The position numbers and the translations under genes are program-made. From Pseudomonas sp. HMWF032 (GTDB lineage: Bacteria; Pseudomonadota; Gammaproteobacteria; Pseudomonadales; Pseudomonadaceae): a DNA stretch of 64,000 bases. The notes beneath the pieces are model-generated. The model worked only from the letters and a program-made list of their open reading frames with translations, searched no databases and was not told the DNA's origin. Each line of letters starts with the position of its first letter. Position 1 is the stretch's first letter. This document shows positions 10,701 to 20,037 of the stretch, piece by piece. The stretch lies in NCBI RefSeq assembly GCF_003060885.1, contig NZ_QAIG01000007.1, forward strand, positions 1 through 64,000. The letters are read 5' to 3'.

Positions 10701-13700
10701 TCTGCACCAGCACGGCCTCTTCAGTGCCATTGGCGACCTCTTTGAGTTCTCCTTCCGCATCAGAGCCGTCAGGGATTTGAATACCCACAGCAATGACGTC
10801 AATGCCATTACTGTCGACGAAGGGTTTCCAACTGGCCGGGGCATCGTTACTGCTTGGGTACGGCTCACCGTCAGAGAGGAAGTAGACCTTGTGCTGATAA
10901 CCGGGGAGGTATTCGCCACCGGGGCTCAGTTCATCTTCAAGATCACTTTTCGCCAGGTTCAGTGCAGCTTCGTAATTAGTCGTGCCATTGGGGCTCAGAC
11001 CGGGATCAAGGATCGCCGCTTTGGCAGCCGCCGCATTGCTTCCTTCATAAAGCATGCTGGCGTTGCTACTGAAACCAATGAGATTGAAATTAACGGGTAC
11101 ACCCAGCGACACATAGCTATCAATCAAATTGACCAATGCCTGCTTCGCGACTTGCAACCTGGAAACCGTATCAAGGTCACCATCACCGTCAATATCGGCC
11201 TCTACCAAGGAAGACATACTGCTGGATCGATCGATAATCAGGGTGACACTGAACGGTGGCAACCCCGTTTCTGGAACGCAGATCGAATTATCCTTAGCGA
11301 TCGGTACGTCATCGACAATGTCGATAGTTAGCTTGGCCGGCGCAGAGGTTTCTGATGCGTCACGGGTGGTCAACGTAAACTCATCCTGCTCAGGGCCAGG
11401 TACATTCTCGGTGCGCTCCGTCAACTCATAACGGTATTGCGCAACACCTGTCTCCGTGTCGTAAGCCGTTATAGTCAGAGTGCCGTGATTCCCAATTATT
11501 GGGTTGTTAGTGCCCAGAGCGCCGATCAGGATTTCCTGTCCATTTATGGTTACCGCCAGGATCTCACTCAGGCCATCGGGGTCAGAGACCTTGAATGTAC
11601 CCACAGCAAACTCACTGCTACTCAATGCTTCAGTTCCGCTGCCATCAAGCCCCGCTTCGAAGACTTGGTTACTCACCGGATCAACACTAATTTCTGGAGC
11701 ACTGTTATTGCCCACAATAGTGATGGTCAGCTTGGCGGTAGAAATATCCCCGTCCGCATCACGCATGCTGTACTTCAGACTCTGGGCGATGGTCTGACCA
11801 TCAAGCAGGTTGATGACATCCGTATCGCTGTTGTCCAGAACAAAGCTATAGCCACCACTGGCATGGTTAAGCACCAGAGTTCCGTAGCGGGCCAATTCGG
11901 CTATCGCTGCGCCATTGGCAGCATTATCCCAGGCCACAAAAACCTTGCCGCCATCATTACCAGCAGCATCATTGTCCAGAACGCTCCCAGAGACTTGGCT
12001 AGCCGCCGCACTGCCTTCCACCAGCTCGGTTGGATTGTCATCAACGGCCAATGGCCCATCATCCCTGAAGCTGACGACCTTGCCGATGTCGAGGTTAGCG
12101 CTGCGGGTATCTCCATCGCCGTCAGTAACAGTGGCTTTCAGGCTGACATACCCTGCGCCAAGGAATTTGGCTTCATTCGCATCACCGGTGGGGTGCATTA
12201 CCGCGCGCACTTGATTCAAGGTGACAGTGCCGCCAGCATCCACCGAAAGGGTAAACACCAGTTCACCATTTGTGCCCGCGCGCCCTTCTATTACGCCAGC
12301 AGGATTGACACCGAGCACGACAGGCTTGTTAGTGAGCGTGTCAACCAGACCGGTGGTAGTGGTTTGTACGGTCAGCTCATAATCGACTTTCTTCAGGCCA
12401 TCGGCGCCAGCCTGAACATTGAATACACCGTTGAAATTGGCCTTGGCATCAACATCGAAATTCGATTCGTCAACCTGCAACGATGAACCCCAGGTAACAC
12501 TGGTGCTGACATCGTTGTAGTCGTAGTCAGACGTTTCAGTCTTGTCTTCCCAGTTCTGATTCCCTGCGTTGCTGGTGTCTTGCAGGTGTGAACCGCCAGG
12601 ATTGAGCCCAGCTGCGCTGAACAGCACATTGGCACCATCTGCGCCGGTCAGCGGGTTCCCACCTAGCATCGCGGTCCATTTGCCTTCAATCAGTTTGAAG
12701 GTCAGGTCAGTATTATTAGCCAAGCCTGGGTTGACCCCACCATTCGGGATGATGAAGAAGCCAACACTGTTGGGGTCCAAACCATTCAGGCTGGCGGTAT
12801 CGCCTGCCTCTTGATCGTGCACATTTGCCCAGATCACTTTGCCGCTGATGGGGGAACCATCAGGGCCTTTTATATAATACCCGTAACTATTGGCGTAACC
12901 CGCATCCGTGCCATAGAAAGTGACATAGGAGCCCGTATCAATGTTGCCGGCCTGGATGGTGGGGGTGTCATCATCAATCGTGACGACCAGAGAACCATCA
13001 ACATGGTCATCGTCACCGTCAGTTACCCTGTAGCCAATATTAAGGGTTATGTTGTCTTCGGTATCCGCAACAGGGTGCATCAACGGTTTCAACAGATTGA
13101 CGGTATAAGCCCCCGTAGCCGGATTGGTCAGCGTTACGTTAACCAGAAGCCCGCGAACACTGCTGATACTCAGCGTGTTTGTGGCTGCATGCCAGGTTGA
13201 GGTAACAGCTTCACTGCCCAGACTAAGTGGCCCGCTGAGCACAATGCTCTTGAGTCCATCAGCCCCTGCACTGTAACCCAGAGAACCGCTGATACTGGTC
13301 AAGGCTTCCGCAACATCAGCGTCACCGCCATTGATGCCACCCGGCAAGCCTTCATCGTCCAGGGGTTTGGCCGCAGTGACATGACTGGCCGTTGGCGTGT
13401 CGTCATCCACGTCGATCTGCAACATACCGTTAGCGTAATCACCGTCCTTGTCGGTAACGCGGTAGTTCAAGGTAAAGCCGATATTGTTCTCGTTGTTACC
13501 AGCCTCATGGCGAATGGCTGCTAACTGGATAACCCGGTATTCGCCCGTGATGATATCCAACTCGATACGCAGTACATCGGTGCTGCCCTGCTTGATCAAG
13601 AGGTCGTCACCATCCTTCACATAGCTGAAACCAGCTGGGGCTGTTCCACTTTCAAGCAGCTGCACACTGCCCGCGCGATCTGCTCCAAAATCATGCCCGA

Positions 13701-16700
13701 GAATGCCCTGCAAGGGCGAAACGCCATCGTCGCCAGTGCCGCCAGGCAACCCAGCCGGGAGATCATCGTCATCCAATTGCACAAGGCTGTTTGGCGTCGA
13801 ACGCGGACCATCATCGCGGAAACTGATCACTGCCCCCAGGTCGATGCTGGCATTGGCAGAGTCTCCGTCCTTATCTAAAACTGTGGCGGTGAGTGAGATA
13901 TGACCTAAGCCAAGGAACCTGGCCTCATCAGGATCTACTGTGTTGTGAAAAATTGCGCGCTGTTGGTCGAGGGTGACTTTACCCGCGGTATCAACGCTGA
14001 GTTTGAATACCAGCTCACCGCTACCCGCCGTGCGCCCTTCAAGTACACCAGACTCATTGACACTCAACATCACGGCTTGATTGGTAAGGGTATCGACCAG
14101 CCCACTGTCACTGTCGTTGACATCGAATTGGTAGCTCAGGCGTTGCAGCCCATCCGCTCCGGGCTGCACATTGAAGACGCCGCTAAAATTGGCACTGACA
14201 TCAATATCCAGGCGTGTTTCATCAACCTGCAGCTGCAAGCCACTGCCCCAAGTGACATTTGTGCTGACGTCGTTGTAGTCATAATCAGAGCCAGTGGTCA
14301 CATCCTCCCAGTTCTGATTGCCAACGCCGCTGTTGTCCTGCAGGTGTGAGCCACCTGGATTGAGGGCGGCATCACTGAACAAGACATTGGCCCCCAAATC
14401 ACCGGTCAACGCCGTTGAGCCAAGGAACGCTGTCCATTTACCCGCCACCTGCTGGAACGTCAGTTCAGCACCATTGATCAAGCCGCTATTGGCGCCGCCA
14501 TTGGGGATGATGAAGAAGCCGACTTGGGCCGGGTTGAGTCCAGCCAGGCTAGAGGTATCGCCATCGACCTGATCCTGCACATTGGCCCAGATTACTTTCC
14601 CAGTCTGTGGCGTGCCATCGGCGCCCTTGATGTAGTAGCCATAACTATTGGCATAGCTGGCATCAGTGCCGTGATACGTCACAAACGAATCGGTAGAAAG
14701 GTAGCCTGCCTGAATGGTCGGCGTGTCATCGTCGATACTAACTACCAGTGAACCGGTCGCTGTGTCGTTATCACCGTCCGTCACCTTGTAGCCAATATTC
14801 AGGGTGATATTGTCCTCAGTGCCACTTGCGGGGTGCATCAACGGTTTCAACAGGTTGATGGTGTAGGCACCGGTAGCGGGATTGGTCAATACAACGGTCA
14901 CCAGCGAGCCACGTGAGCTGCTAATGGTTAGCGTATGACTCACGGCATCCCAGCTGGAAGAAACCGTTTCAGTGCCCAGCGTTGCCGGCCCACTGAGAGC
15001 AAGTGACTTCAAGCCATCAGCCCCTGCTGCAAACACCAGATTACCGCTGGTGCTCGTAGCGGCTCCTAGGGTGTCTGCCGGGCCACCATTGATCCCACCA
15101 AGCAGGCCTTCGTCATCCAGCACAAGCGCAGCCGTGGTTTGACCGGCGCTTGGGGCGTCATCCTCGAAGCGAATCACATGGCCGATATCGACTTTGTCCA
15201 CCGCGACATCACCATCACCATCAGTAATGGTCAATACGGCCTTGATCTTGCCGCTGAGTGTCCGGGCTTCATCAGCACTGCCGCTATCAAGGTGCTGAAT
15301 GGAAATGTACTGCGCCACACTCAACTTGCCGTCACTGCCAATTGCAACGGCAAAGGCAGCTTTTCCGTTCTCGCTGCCACCATCCACTCGGCCGACGACA
15401 AGTGAGCCTTCAACACTCAAGCGAATGGTAAAACCGTCAGTCGTCTTCAGACCGGAATCTTGCCCATTACTCCCCTGCAGAGCCAGGCTAAGCACGGACG
15501 TCGCACCTTCCTCGTCCTGGCCGACAGAACTCCCTGCCGTACTCACCACTGAAGTGGCGCTTTGCGCATAACCGGTTGTACCGAGATCAGTGCCCGGATG
15601 CATTACACCACTGAACAAGGCAGACAGATCCGCCACGTCGTTATCATCTGCATCCCCCACAATTGAGGGAGTCAGCACTGCATTCTGCAGGCCTGCTGAC
15701 TCGTCATGGGTCACAGACGCATTCCGTACCAGGCTGATGCAAGCGGTGGGGCCGTCATCCTCAAAACGGATCACGCTGCCAATATCAACTGTATCGACCG
15801 CTACATCATCGTCGCCATCGGTCACTGTAACCACGGCGAGAATCTTGCCAGCTAGTGTTTCGGCATCGTCGTAGTTGCTACCACCGAGCGAATGCCGCAG
15901 CGACACATACTGAGCCAGGCTCAATGAACCGTCTGCGCCAATAGCTATCGCAAACGCAGCCTTGCCAGTATCGCCGCCACCAACAATACGCCCAACGACC
16001 AAGGCACCCTCTAGATGCAGCGTAATGGTGTGGCCGTCAGTGGTTTTCAGGCCAGAGTCTGTTCCATTGCCATTTTTGACCAGCAAGCTGAGCTGGGTGG
16101 TAGCCCCCTCTTCATCCTCGCCATAGCTGCTGCCCTGGGTCGTCACTACAGGCGTCGTGCTTTTGGCATAACCGGTGGGGGTGATATCAGTGCCTTTATT
16201 GGCCACACCGTTAAACGCTGACAGGAACGCCACATCATCATCGCCGATATCACCGGGCGTCCAGGTCGTCCAGAAGTTCTGCAATCCGGCCGTTTCATCG
16301 TGGGTGACGTCGACCCACGGGCCTTTGAGATTAATGTTCGCGCTGGGGCCATCATCCTCGAAACGAATAGCGCTACCGATCTGGACCTTGTCGATCGCAA
16401 CATCGCCATCACCATCGGTCACCGTCAGTACTGCCTGCACTTTGCCTGCGAGACTTATCGCTTCGTCATAGCTACTGCCACCGGTAGGATGCTGCAGCGA
16501 GACATATTGCGCCACGCTGATCGTTCCATCCGCGCTGATGGCAACAGCAAAGGCTGCCTTGCCATTATCTGGCCCACCCACAATACGACCGACAACCAGG
16601 TCGTTTTCCATGTACAGCTTGATGGTGAAACCCGCAGTGGTTGTACGCCCAGAATCAACCCCATTACCCCCAACAATCGCCAGGCTGAGTTTTGAAGTAG

Positions 16701-19599
16701 CACCTTCCTGATCCTGGCCATAGCTGCTGCCAGCGGTACTTACCAAAGGACCATTGCTTTGCGCATAACCTTTAGGGGAAAGATCACCACCTCTGTTGAC
16801 CACACTATTGAACAGGCCGGATACGCCATTACTGTCATGGTCATTGGCATCCTCAGGAGCAGCAGGTGTTGCGCTGGCATTCTGCAGCGCATGCGATTCG
16901 TCATGTACAACGACCGCCCCCTGAATCAGTTTGACGCTAGCAAGCGGGCCATCGTCCTCAAAACCGATCACATGGCCAATACTGACCTTATCCACTGCCA
17001 CGTCACCATCGCCGTCGGTGACAGTCACGACTGCTTTGATCTTGCCAATCAGATTCACGGCTTCGTCATAACTGCTGCCACCAGCCGGGTGCTTCAGTGA
17101 CATGTACTGGGCCACACTGATCGAACCATCGCCACCAATGGCCACCGCGAAGGCTGCTGGACCAACAGCGTCGCCACTGGCAACACGCCCCACGATCAAC
17201 GCACCCTCAAGGTAGAGGTTGATCGGTTTGCCATCGGTGGTTCTGAGGCCCGAGTCACTGCCTTGGGCACCGCTCAGTTCCAGACTGAGCACAGTACTGC
17301 CCTTGCCATCCGCGCCATAACTGCTGCCGAAAGTACCGACAATTGGCGTCAGACTCCGGGCAAAACCAGCAGGATCAATGTCAGAGCCTTTATTGCTCAC
17401 ACCATCGAAAACAGAAGCTGAGCTGACATCATTGTCCCAGTCTCCCGGCTTCCACCAGGAAGTGAAGAAGTTCTGCTGCCCCGCACTTTCATCATGTACG
17501 ACCTGTGCCCATGGACCTTTCAAATGGATGCATGCCTGCGGGCCATCGTCTTCAAAACTGAATGCCCCGGCAGCACCAAGGTCGATCGATGCGCTGTCGC
17601 TGTCGCCGTCACCATCGGTCACGGTCTGCGTCAGCAGCAGTGCATTTTCAGCCAACTTCAGCACTTCGCTGTCATCAGCATCCGCAGTGTTGTCATGCCA
17701 GATGTTATCCAGCAGATCCAAGGTCACAGCACCGCTGACTGGGTCGATAGTCAGGGTAAAGTAATCCACACCACCGGCACTGCCAGTGATGATATTGCCG
17801 AGTTGATTCAGAACAATGGGCTCGCCCTTGCCTTGCGGAGCATCCGCATTGACCGCAAACAGCCCGCTCGGCACATCCTCCCCGCTCAGCTCCAGGCTGT
17901 ACACCGTGCCGGCATTGCCTGCGGCAGCACCATCAGCGCCGAACACACTGGAAAACTGCGACTGCACTATCTCGCTACTCAGGACAGCAGAAGCATTGCC
18001 ATCGGAATAGACGCCACCTAGAACCGCCAGACTTTCATCCACCGGTTTAGCGACTAGCTGACGAGACTCTTCACTGAGTTGAGCCAATGGGCCATCGTCT
18101 TCAAAGCTGAATGCCCCGGCAGCGCCAAGGTCAATCGACGCGCTGTCGCTGTCGCCGTCACCATCGGTCACGGTCTGCGTCAGCAGCAGGACATCTTCCG
18201 CCAACCTCAGCACTTCGCGGTCATCGGCATCCGTGGTGCTGTCATGCCAGATGTTATCCAGCAGATCCAAGGTCACAGCACCGCTGACTGGGTCGATAGT
18301 CAGGGTAAAGTAATCCACACCACCGGCACTGCCAGTGATGACATTGCCGAGTTGATTCAGAACGATGGACTCGCCCTTGCCTTGCGGAGCATCCGCATTG
18401 ACGGCAAACAGCCCACTCGGCACACCCTCCCCACTCAGTTCCAGGCTGTACACCGTGCCGGCATCGCCTGCGGCAGCACCATCGGCACCGAACACACTGG
18501 AAAACTGCAACTGCACAACAGCCGCGCTCAAGACCGCCGAGGCCACACCATCGCCCAAGGCACCGCCCAGGGTCTCCAGACTTTCGTCCACCAGGACAGA
18601 GGGCAACTCGCCAGCTTGCTCACTGACGGAAGCCACTGGTCCGTCATCATTGATGAGAACATCGATAAAGGCCGTTGGAGATACATCACCATCCAGATCA
18701 AACACGCGCACAGCAAAACGATCAGTGACCTGATCATCAGCGCCTGTAGCATTGGGATTGGTGTGATCGAACGTGTTGCCGGTCAGCGTATATGTCCAAT
18801 TACCGGTTGCATCAACACTCAACGTGCCGTACTGGCCCTGTACAACACCACCAACGGTGACATCTATCCAGTTGCCATCAACGTCTTGAACCTGCAAAGC
18901 AGAAACGCCATCAGGCGAAGTGATGAGAATGCTGCCATTGGCCTGCTCAGCATTGCTTGCTGAGTTGCTCCCATTTTCCAGTCCCTCTTCATCCACCACC
19001 ACCGGTCCTGCAAAAACAGTCCCGCCCACATCCTCGTACTGCACATCAACGGCTGGGCTGAAATCTGGCGCTTCATCAACATCAACAGGATCGGGGTCTG
19101 GGAACTCCGGTCCGTTATCCAAACCTTCGGTCGCAAAACCGATGATCGGATCCAAGGCTCCACCCGTTTCCCCCAGCAACACAAAAGAATGGCCACCGCC
19201 TGCGCCACCGGCACCACCTGCACCACCAGCGCCTGGACCAGCCGCAGTGGCTTCACCTTCCAGCGTAGGGTCTACGCCAGCCTCAATAGCGGCCTGCAGC
19301 TGCTCCACATCGGTCAATTCCCCATCGTTCGGGGTCGCCGGTGTCGAATCCGCATCAGAATTTGCCGGATTGCCACCTGCAGATACCATCTGCTCGATGA
19401 GGTTCAGACTGCTGTCACGCCCCAGCGTTAATTGCTGTCCATTGCTCATGGCAACCGCAATAGATCCAGCGACTCCAGTAACGATCTGCTCCCCTGCAAA
19501 TACTCGATCACCATCACTGAGTGGCCGACGCGTTCCATCGCCAGCTACTGCATAGACTTCGCCGATAACCTGGCTGACGACACCAATCAAAGTAGCCAT
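7723..19599 (-). CDS. Giant RTX adhesin with retention module and LapG-type cleavage site (LapA/BapA-like)
   Basis: A 3,958-residue secreted adhesin, probably for biofilm attachment. Start ATG 19597-19599 (AGGATGGA upstream) gives MATLIGVVSQVIGEVYAV, the retention module that plugs the TolC pore. TAAG follows at residues 118-121, then a Gly/Ala linker; TAAG is the site cut by periplasmic LapG in LapA. Then come two T1SS-143-like repeats (18.64-17.55 kb, period 549 bp), four repeats of about 597 bp (17.54-15.15 kb), two larger units with a DUF4114-like DYNDVS segment (15.15-12.06 kb) and VCBS-like domains. Two von Willebrand A domains carry MIDAS DRSSSM (D2790) and DRSGSM (D3135). About ten GGxGxDxLx calcium nonapeptides (8.40-8.05 kb) precede a type I C-terminal secretion signal. 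Only the N- and C-terminal parts and calcium motifs are certain; the ligand is unknown. LapD and LapG are not in the window. Confidence 0.93.
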   Translation of the reverse strand: MATLIGVVSQVIGEVYAVAGDGTRRPLSDGDRVFAGEQIVTGVAGSIAVAMSNGQQLTLGRDSSLNLIEQMVSAGGNPANSDADSTPATPNDGELTDVEQLQAAIEAGVDPTLEGEATAAGPGAGGAGGAGGAGGGHSFVLLGETGGALDPIIGFATEGLDNGPEFPDPDPVDVDEAPDFSPAVDVQYEDVGGTVFAGPVVVDEEGLENGSNSASNAEQANGSILITSPDGVSALQVQDVDGNWIDVTVGGVVQGQYGTLSVDATGNWTYTLTGNTFDHTNPNATGADDQVTDRFAVRVFDLDGDVSPTAFIDVLINDDGPVASVSEQAGELPSVLVDESLETLGGALGDGVASAVLSAAVVQLQFSSVFGADGAAAGDAGTVYSLELSGEGVPSGLFAVNADAPQGKGESIVLNQLGNVITGSAGGVDYFTLTIDPVSGAVTLDLLDNIWHDSTTDADDREVLRLAEDVLLLTQTVTDGDGDSDSASIDLGAAGAFSFEDDGPLAQLSEESRQLVAKPVDESLAVLGGVYSDGNASAVLSSEIVQSQFSSVFGADGAAAGNAGTVYSLELSGEDVPSGLFAVNADAPQGKGEPIVLNQLGNIITGSAGGVDYFTLTIDPVSGAVTLDLLDNIWHDNTADADDSEVLKLAENALLLTQTVTDGDGDSDSASIDLGAAGAFSFEDDGPQACIHLKGPWAQVVHDESAGQQNFFTSWWKPGDWDNDVSSASVFDGVSNKGSDIDPAGFARSLTPIVGTFGSSYGADGKGSTVLSLELSGAQGSDSGLRTTDGKPINLYLEGALIVGRVASGDAVGPAAFAVAIGGDGSISVAQYMSLKHPAGGSSYDEAVNLIGKIKAVVTVTDGDGDVAVDKVSIGHVIGFEDDGPLASVKLIQGAVVVHDESHALQNASATPAAPEDANDHDSNGVSGLFNSVVNRGGDLSPKGYAQSNGPLVSTAGSSYGQDQEGATSKLSLAIVGGNGVDSGRTTTAGFTIKLYMENDLVVGRIVGGPDNGKAAFAVAISADGTISVAQYVSLQHPTGGSSYDEAISLAGKVQAVLTVTDGDGDVAIDKVQIGSAIRFEDDGPSANINLKGPWVDVTHDETAGLQNFWTTWTPGDIGDDDVAFLSAFNGVANKGTDITPTGYAKSTTPVVTTQGSSYGEDEEGATTQLSLLVKNGNGTDSGLKTTDGHTITLHLEGALVVGRIVGGGDTGKAAFAIAIGADGSLSLAQYVSLRHSLGGSNYDDAETLAGKILAVVTVTDGDDDVAVDTVDIGSVIRFEDDGPTACISLVRNASVTHDESAGLQNAVLTPSIVGDADDNDVADLSALFSGVMHPGTDLGTTGYAQSATSVVSTAGSSVGQDEEGATSVLSLALQGSNGQDSGLKTTDGFTIRLSVEGSLVVGRVDGGSENGKAAFAVAIGSDGKLSVAQYISIQHLDSGSADEARTLSGKIKAVLTITDGDGDVAVDKVDIGHVIRFEDDAPSAGQTTAALVLDDEGLLGGINGGPADTLGAATSTSGNLVFAAGADGLKSLALSGPATLGTETVSSSWDAVSHTLTISSSRGSLVTVVLTNPATGAYTINLLKPLMHPASGTEDNITLNIGYKVTDGDNDTATGSLVVSIDDDTPTIQAGYLSTDSFVTYHGTDASYANSYGYYIKGADGTPQTGKVIWANVQDQVDGDTSSLAGLNPAQVGFFIIPNGGANSGLINGAELTFQQVAGKWTAFLGSTALTGDLGANVLFSDAALNPGGSHLQDNSGVGNQNWEDVTTGSDYDYNDVSTNVTWGSGLQLQVDETRLDIDVSANFSGVFNVQPGADGLQRLSYQFDVNDSDSGLVDTLTNQAVMLSVNESGVLEGRTAGSGELVFKLSVDTAGKVTLDQQRAIFHNTVDPDEARFLGLGHISLTATVLDKDGDSANASIDLGAVISFRDDGPRSTPNSLVQLDDDDLPAGLPGGTGDDGVSPLQGILGHDFGADRAGSVQLLESGTAPAGFSYVKDGDDLLIKQGSTDVLRIELDIITGEYRVIQLAAIRHEAGNNENNIGFTLNYRVTDKDGDYANGMLQIDVDDDTPTASHVTAAKPLDDEGLPGGINGGDADVAEALTSISGSLGYSAGADGLKSIVLSGPLSLGSEAVTSTWHAATNTLSISSVRGLLVNVTLTNPATGAYTVNLLKPLMHPVADTEDNITLNIGYRVTDGDDDHVDGSLVVTIDDDTPTIQAGNIDTGSYVTFYGTDAGYANSYGYYIKGPDGSPISGKVIWANVHDQEAGDTASLNGLDPNSVGFFIIPNGGVNPGLANNTDLTFKLIEGKWTAMLGGNPLTGADGANVLFSAAGLNPGGSHLQDTSNAGNQNWEDKTETSDYDYNDVSTSVTWGSSLQVDESNFDVDAKANFNGVFNVQAGADGLKKVDYELTVQTTTTGLVDTLTNKPVVLGVNPAGVIEGRAGTNGELVFTLSVDAGGTVTLNQVRAVMHPTGDANEAKFLGAGYVSLKATVTDGDGDTRSANLDIGKVVSFRDDGPLAVDDNPTELVEGSAAASQVSGSVLDNDAAGNDGGKVFVAWDNAANGAAIAELARYGTLVLNHASGGYSFVLDNSDTDVINLLDGQTIAQSLKYSMRDADGDISTAKLTITIVGNNSAPEISVDPVSNQVFEAGLDGSGTEALSSSEFAVGTFKVSDPDGLSEILAVTINGQEILIGALGTNNPIIGNHGTLTITAYDTETGVAQYRYELTERTENVPGPEQDEFTLTTRDASETSAPAKLTIDIVDDVPIAKDNSICVPETGLPPFSVTLIIDRSSSMSSLVEADIDGDGDLDTVSRLQVAKQALVNLIDSYVSLGVPVNFNLIGFSSNASMLYEGSNAAAAKAAILDPGLSPNGTTNYEAALNLAKSDLEDELSPGGEYLPGYQHKVYFLSDGEPYPSSNDAPASWKPFVDSNGIDVIAVGIQIPDGSDAEGELKEVANGTEEAVLVQNPDELSAALDATVPDPVTGNLITDVDAVAGADLPGADGPVTVTHISFIVADASAYQDGSGNDADSVANLGAGQFLVTYKVEGGTTGLIDTPKGGLLKVAGDGTYTYSAPANVAGDSQEVFTYSVKDTDGSSSEAKLTVCIEDGAPVARNNTVSVEESGLRPFSLTLILDRSGSMDDDVIKADLDGDGTLENTTRLQVAKQALVNLIDSYAALGDLGLLNINFIAFSENASLRYEGNDLLAAKQAILDGSLGASGSTNYAAALNMARSEIEDEMTPGGSEYLAGYQHKVYFLSDGEPNPSSADAPDDWQSFVDGNGIDVIAVGIQIPDGSDAENELKEVANAREEAVLVQNPAELSAALGETVPGTIDGNVILDVDSVAGKDLPGNDLPVTLTQINFAVDNANLTLLAQYQGQGATLVVGSTTTMVTFNVPANGSDLIIETPLGGTLSIDKTGSYHYSSPGNVVSGVQEVITYTIADSDGDASSADLIINVTDSVPLAVNDVRSLNEGHWAVGIGNDLYSAVFEVDGSWSVTPVSQSLTGGDISNTPNGGQKSSDSSGFTVVADTAHPVEIRFNATVNDFNSADRWQAQVFKVGSSSPVAELLGQTGSVANKTIGGITESGAYYVRFTVFDNSTSNRADLDISRFSYSSYSYTQPSTQTVNVTAPALMWVAAMLSGNLLANDQPGADAGLKVTAVDGVAVVVGGVSIAGDYGTLQIASNGQYTYTQHQQDYHTGASDSFFYSIVDADGSTSSAILTINLVDHNYPATASNSSDFIGGEDVNDTLNGLNGNDIVYGGAGNDTLSGGSGNDHLVGGAGDDILNGNDNNDILEGGAGDDQLYGGAGSDALLGGAGNDNLLGDADDDILIGGLGNDTLTGGAGKDAYVWRAGEEGGVDRVFGFSVDINGIGSDMLDLSDLLSGLPDQPGASALSSYLSFGFASGSTTISVDKAGDGGAVDQTIVLEGVDLSSSAYYGSADTAAIISGMLDDNALKVA
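9600..10225 (-). other. Second von Willebrand A domain of the adhesin
   Basis: MIDAS motif DRSGSM with its first Asp codon at 10195-10197, followed closely by a calcium-type loop ADLDGDGTLE. The domain ends near GIDVIAVGIQIPDGSDA. It is a diverged duplicate of the domain at about 10.64-11.26 kb. Boundaries are approximate. Confidence 0.75.
10640..11260 (-). other. First von Willebrand A domain of the adhesin
   Basis: MIDAS motif DRSSSM with its first Asp codon at 11230-11232, then ADIDGDGDLD and RLQVAKQALVNLIDSY. It shares most of its sequence with the second copy. Boundaries are approximate. Confidence 0.75.
15150..17545 (-). repeat. Four tandem adhesin repeats of about 597 bp
   Basis: The segment ending in FEDDGP recurs with boundaries near 17,544, 16,948, 16,348, 15,750 and 15,152. 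Each unit contains a HDESAG or HDESH motif, SSYG or SSVG, the GRxxGG stretch, FAVAI and VTDGDGDVA. Units are clearly homologous but diverged, about 199 residues each. Confidence 0.85.
17550..18640 (-). repeat. Two near-identical adhesin repeats of 549 bp
   Basis: The block around GTCGCCGTCACCATCGGTCA occurs at 17,602 and 18,151, a spacing of 549 bp, and nearly all flanking DNA is also shared. Protein level: LELSGE(D/G)VPSGLFAVNADAP and DLLDNIWHD in both copies. A recent duplication or gene conversion is likely. Confidence 0.9.
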
Positions 19600-20037
19600 G
19601 ATTCCATCCTCACTACAGCTGTCGACCACCGTCGACACGTATGCCAAAAAAGGCCGGAATACCTTTCAAGGAGAGAACAAAACCACTGGCCGATCACAAC
19701 GACGTAAAACTTAAAAACTCTAACGACAAAAAAATGTCACCCCAACCCGCGCCGTTTACCGCACCAGCAAGATCCCGCCCCTTTGTGTATCTGACCGCTT
19801 GTTTTAGCCGCGTAAAACCCACGAAAAGCACGAAGTACACGGCTTCTGATTGAAAACAATGTGCTGGTTTTCGCAGTCTGCATAAGATTTTTTTCTCATA
19901 TGCGTAGTAGCAATTTTTTCTTAGCTACGCTGAAAAGTGTTCTTAGCTATGAGGTTACAAACTCAGAACAAAACATCAGGGAAAAGAGCCATTTTTTTGG
20001 CGACTGGATTGATACTTTAATAAAGGAGAGTTACCAG
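19600..20037. other. 438-bp divergent control region between adhesin and its secretion genes
   Basis: No gene seen. The half nearest the tolC-type gene (19,861-20,020) is clearly more AT-rich than the surroundings, with T and A tracts and a GCGTAG...CTACGC inverted repeat around 19,901-19,930. This should hold both divergent promoters. I could not assign specific -10/-35 boxes or a known operator. Confidence 0.45.

Noticed and set aside
11437..12486. Long plus-strand frames opposite the adhesin (also 18079-18963, 10777-11331)
   Set aside because: They mirror the repeats of the adhesin and lack ribosome sites; by-products of repetitive coding DNA.
15150..18640. Tandem repeats considered as a CRISPR or minisatellite
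   Set aside because: The repeats are 549-600 bp, in frame and coding for adhesin domains; no short direct repeats with spacers.
19861..20037. N-terminal extension of the TolC-type gene
   Set aside because: AT-rich, no family sequence, and a strong ribosome site plus signal peptide begin at 20038.
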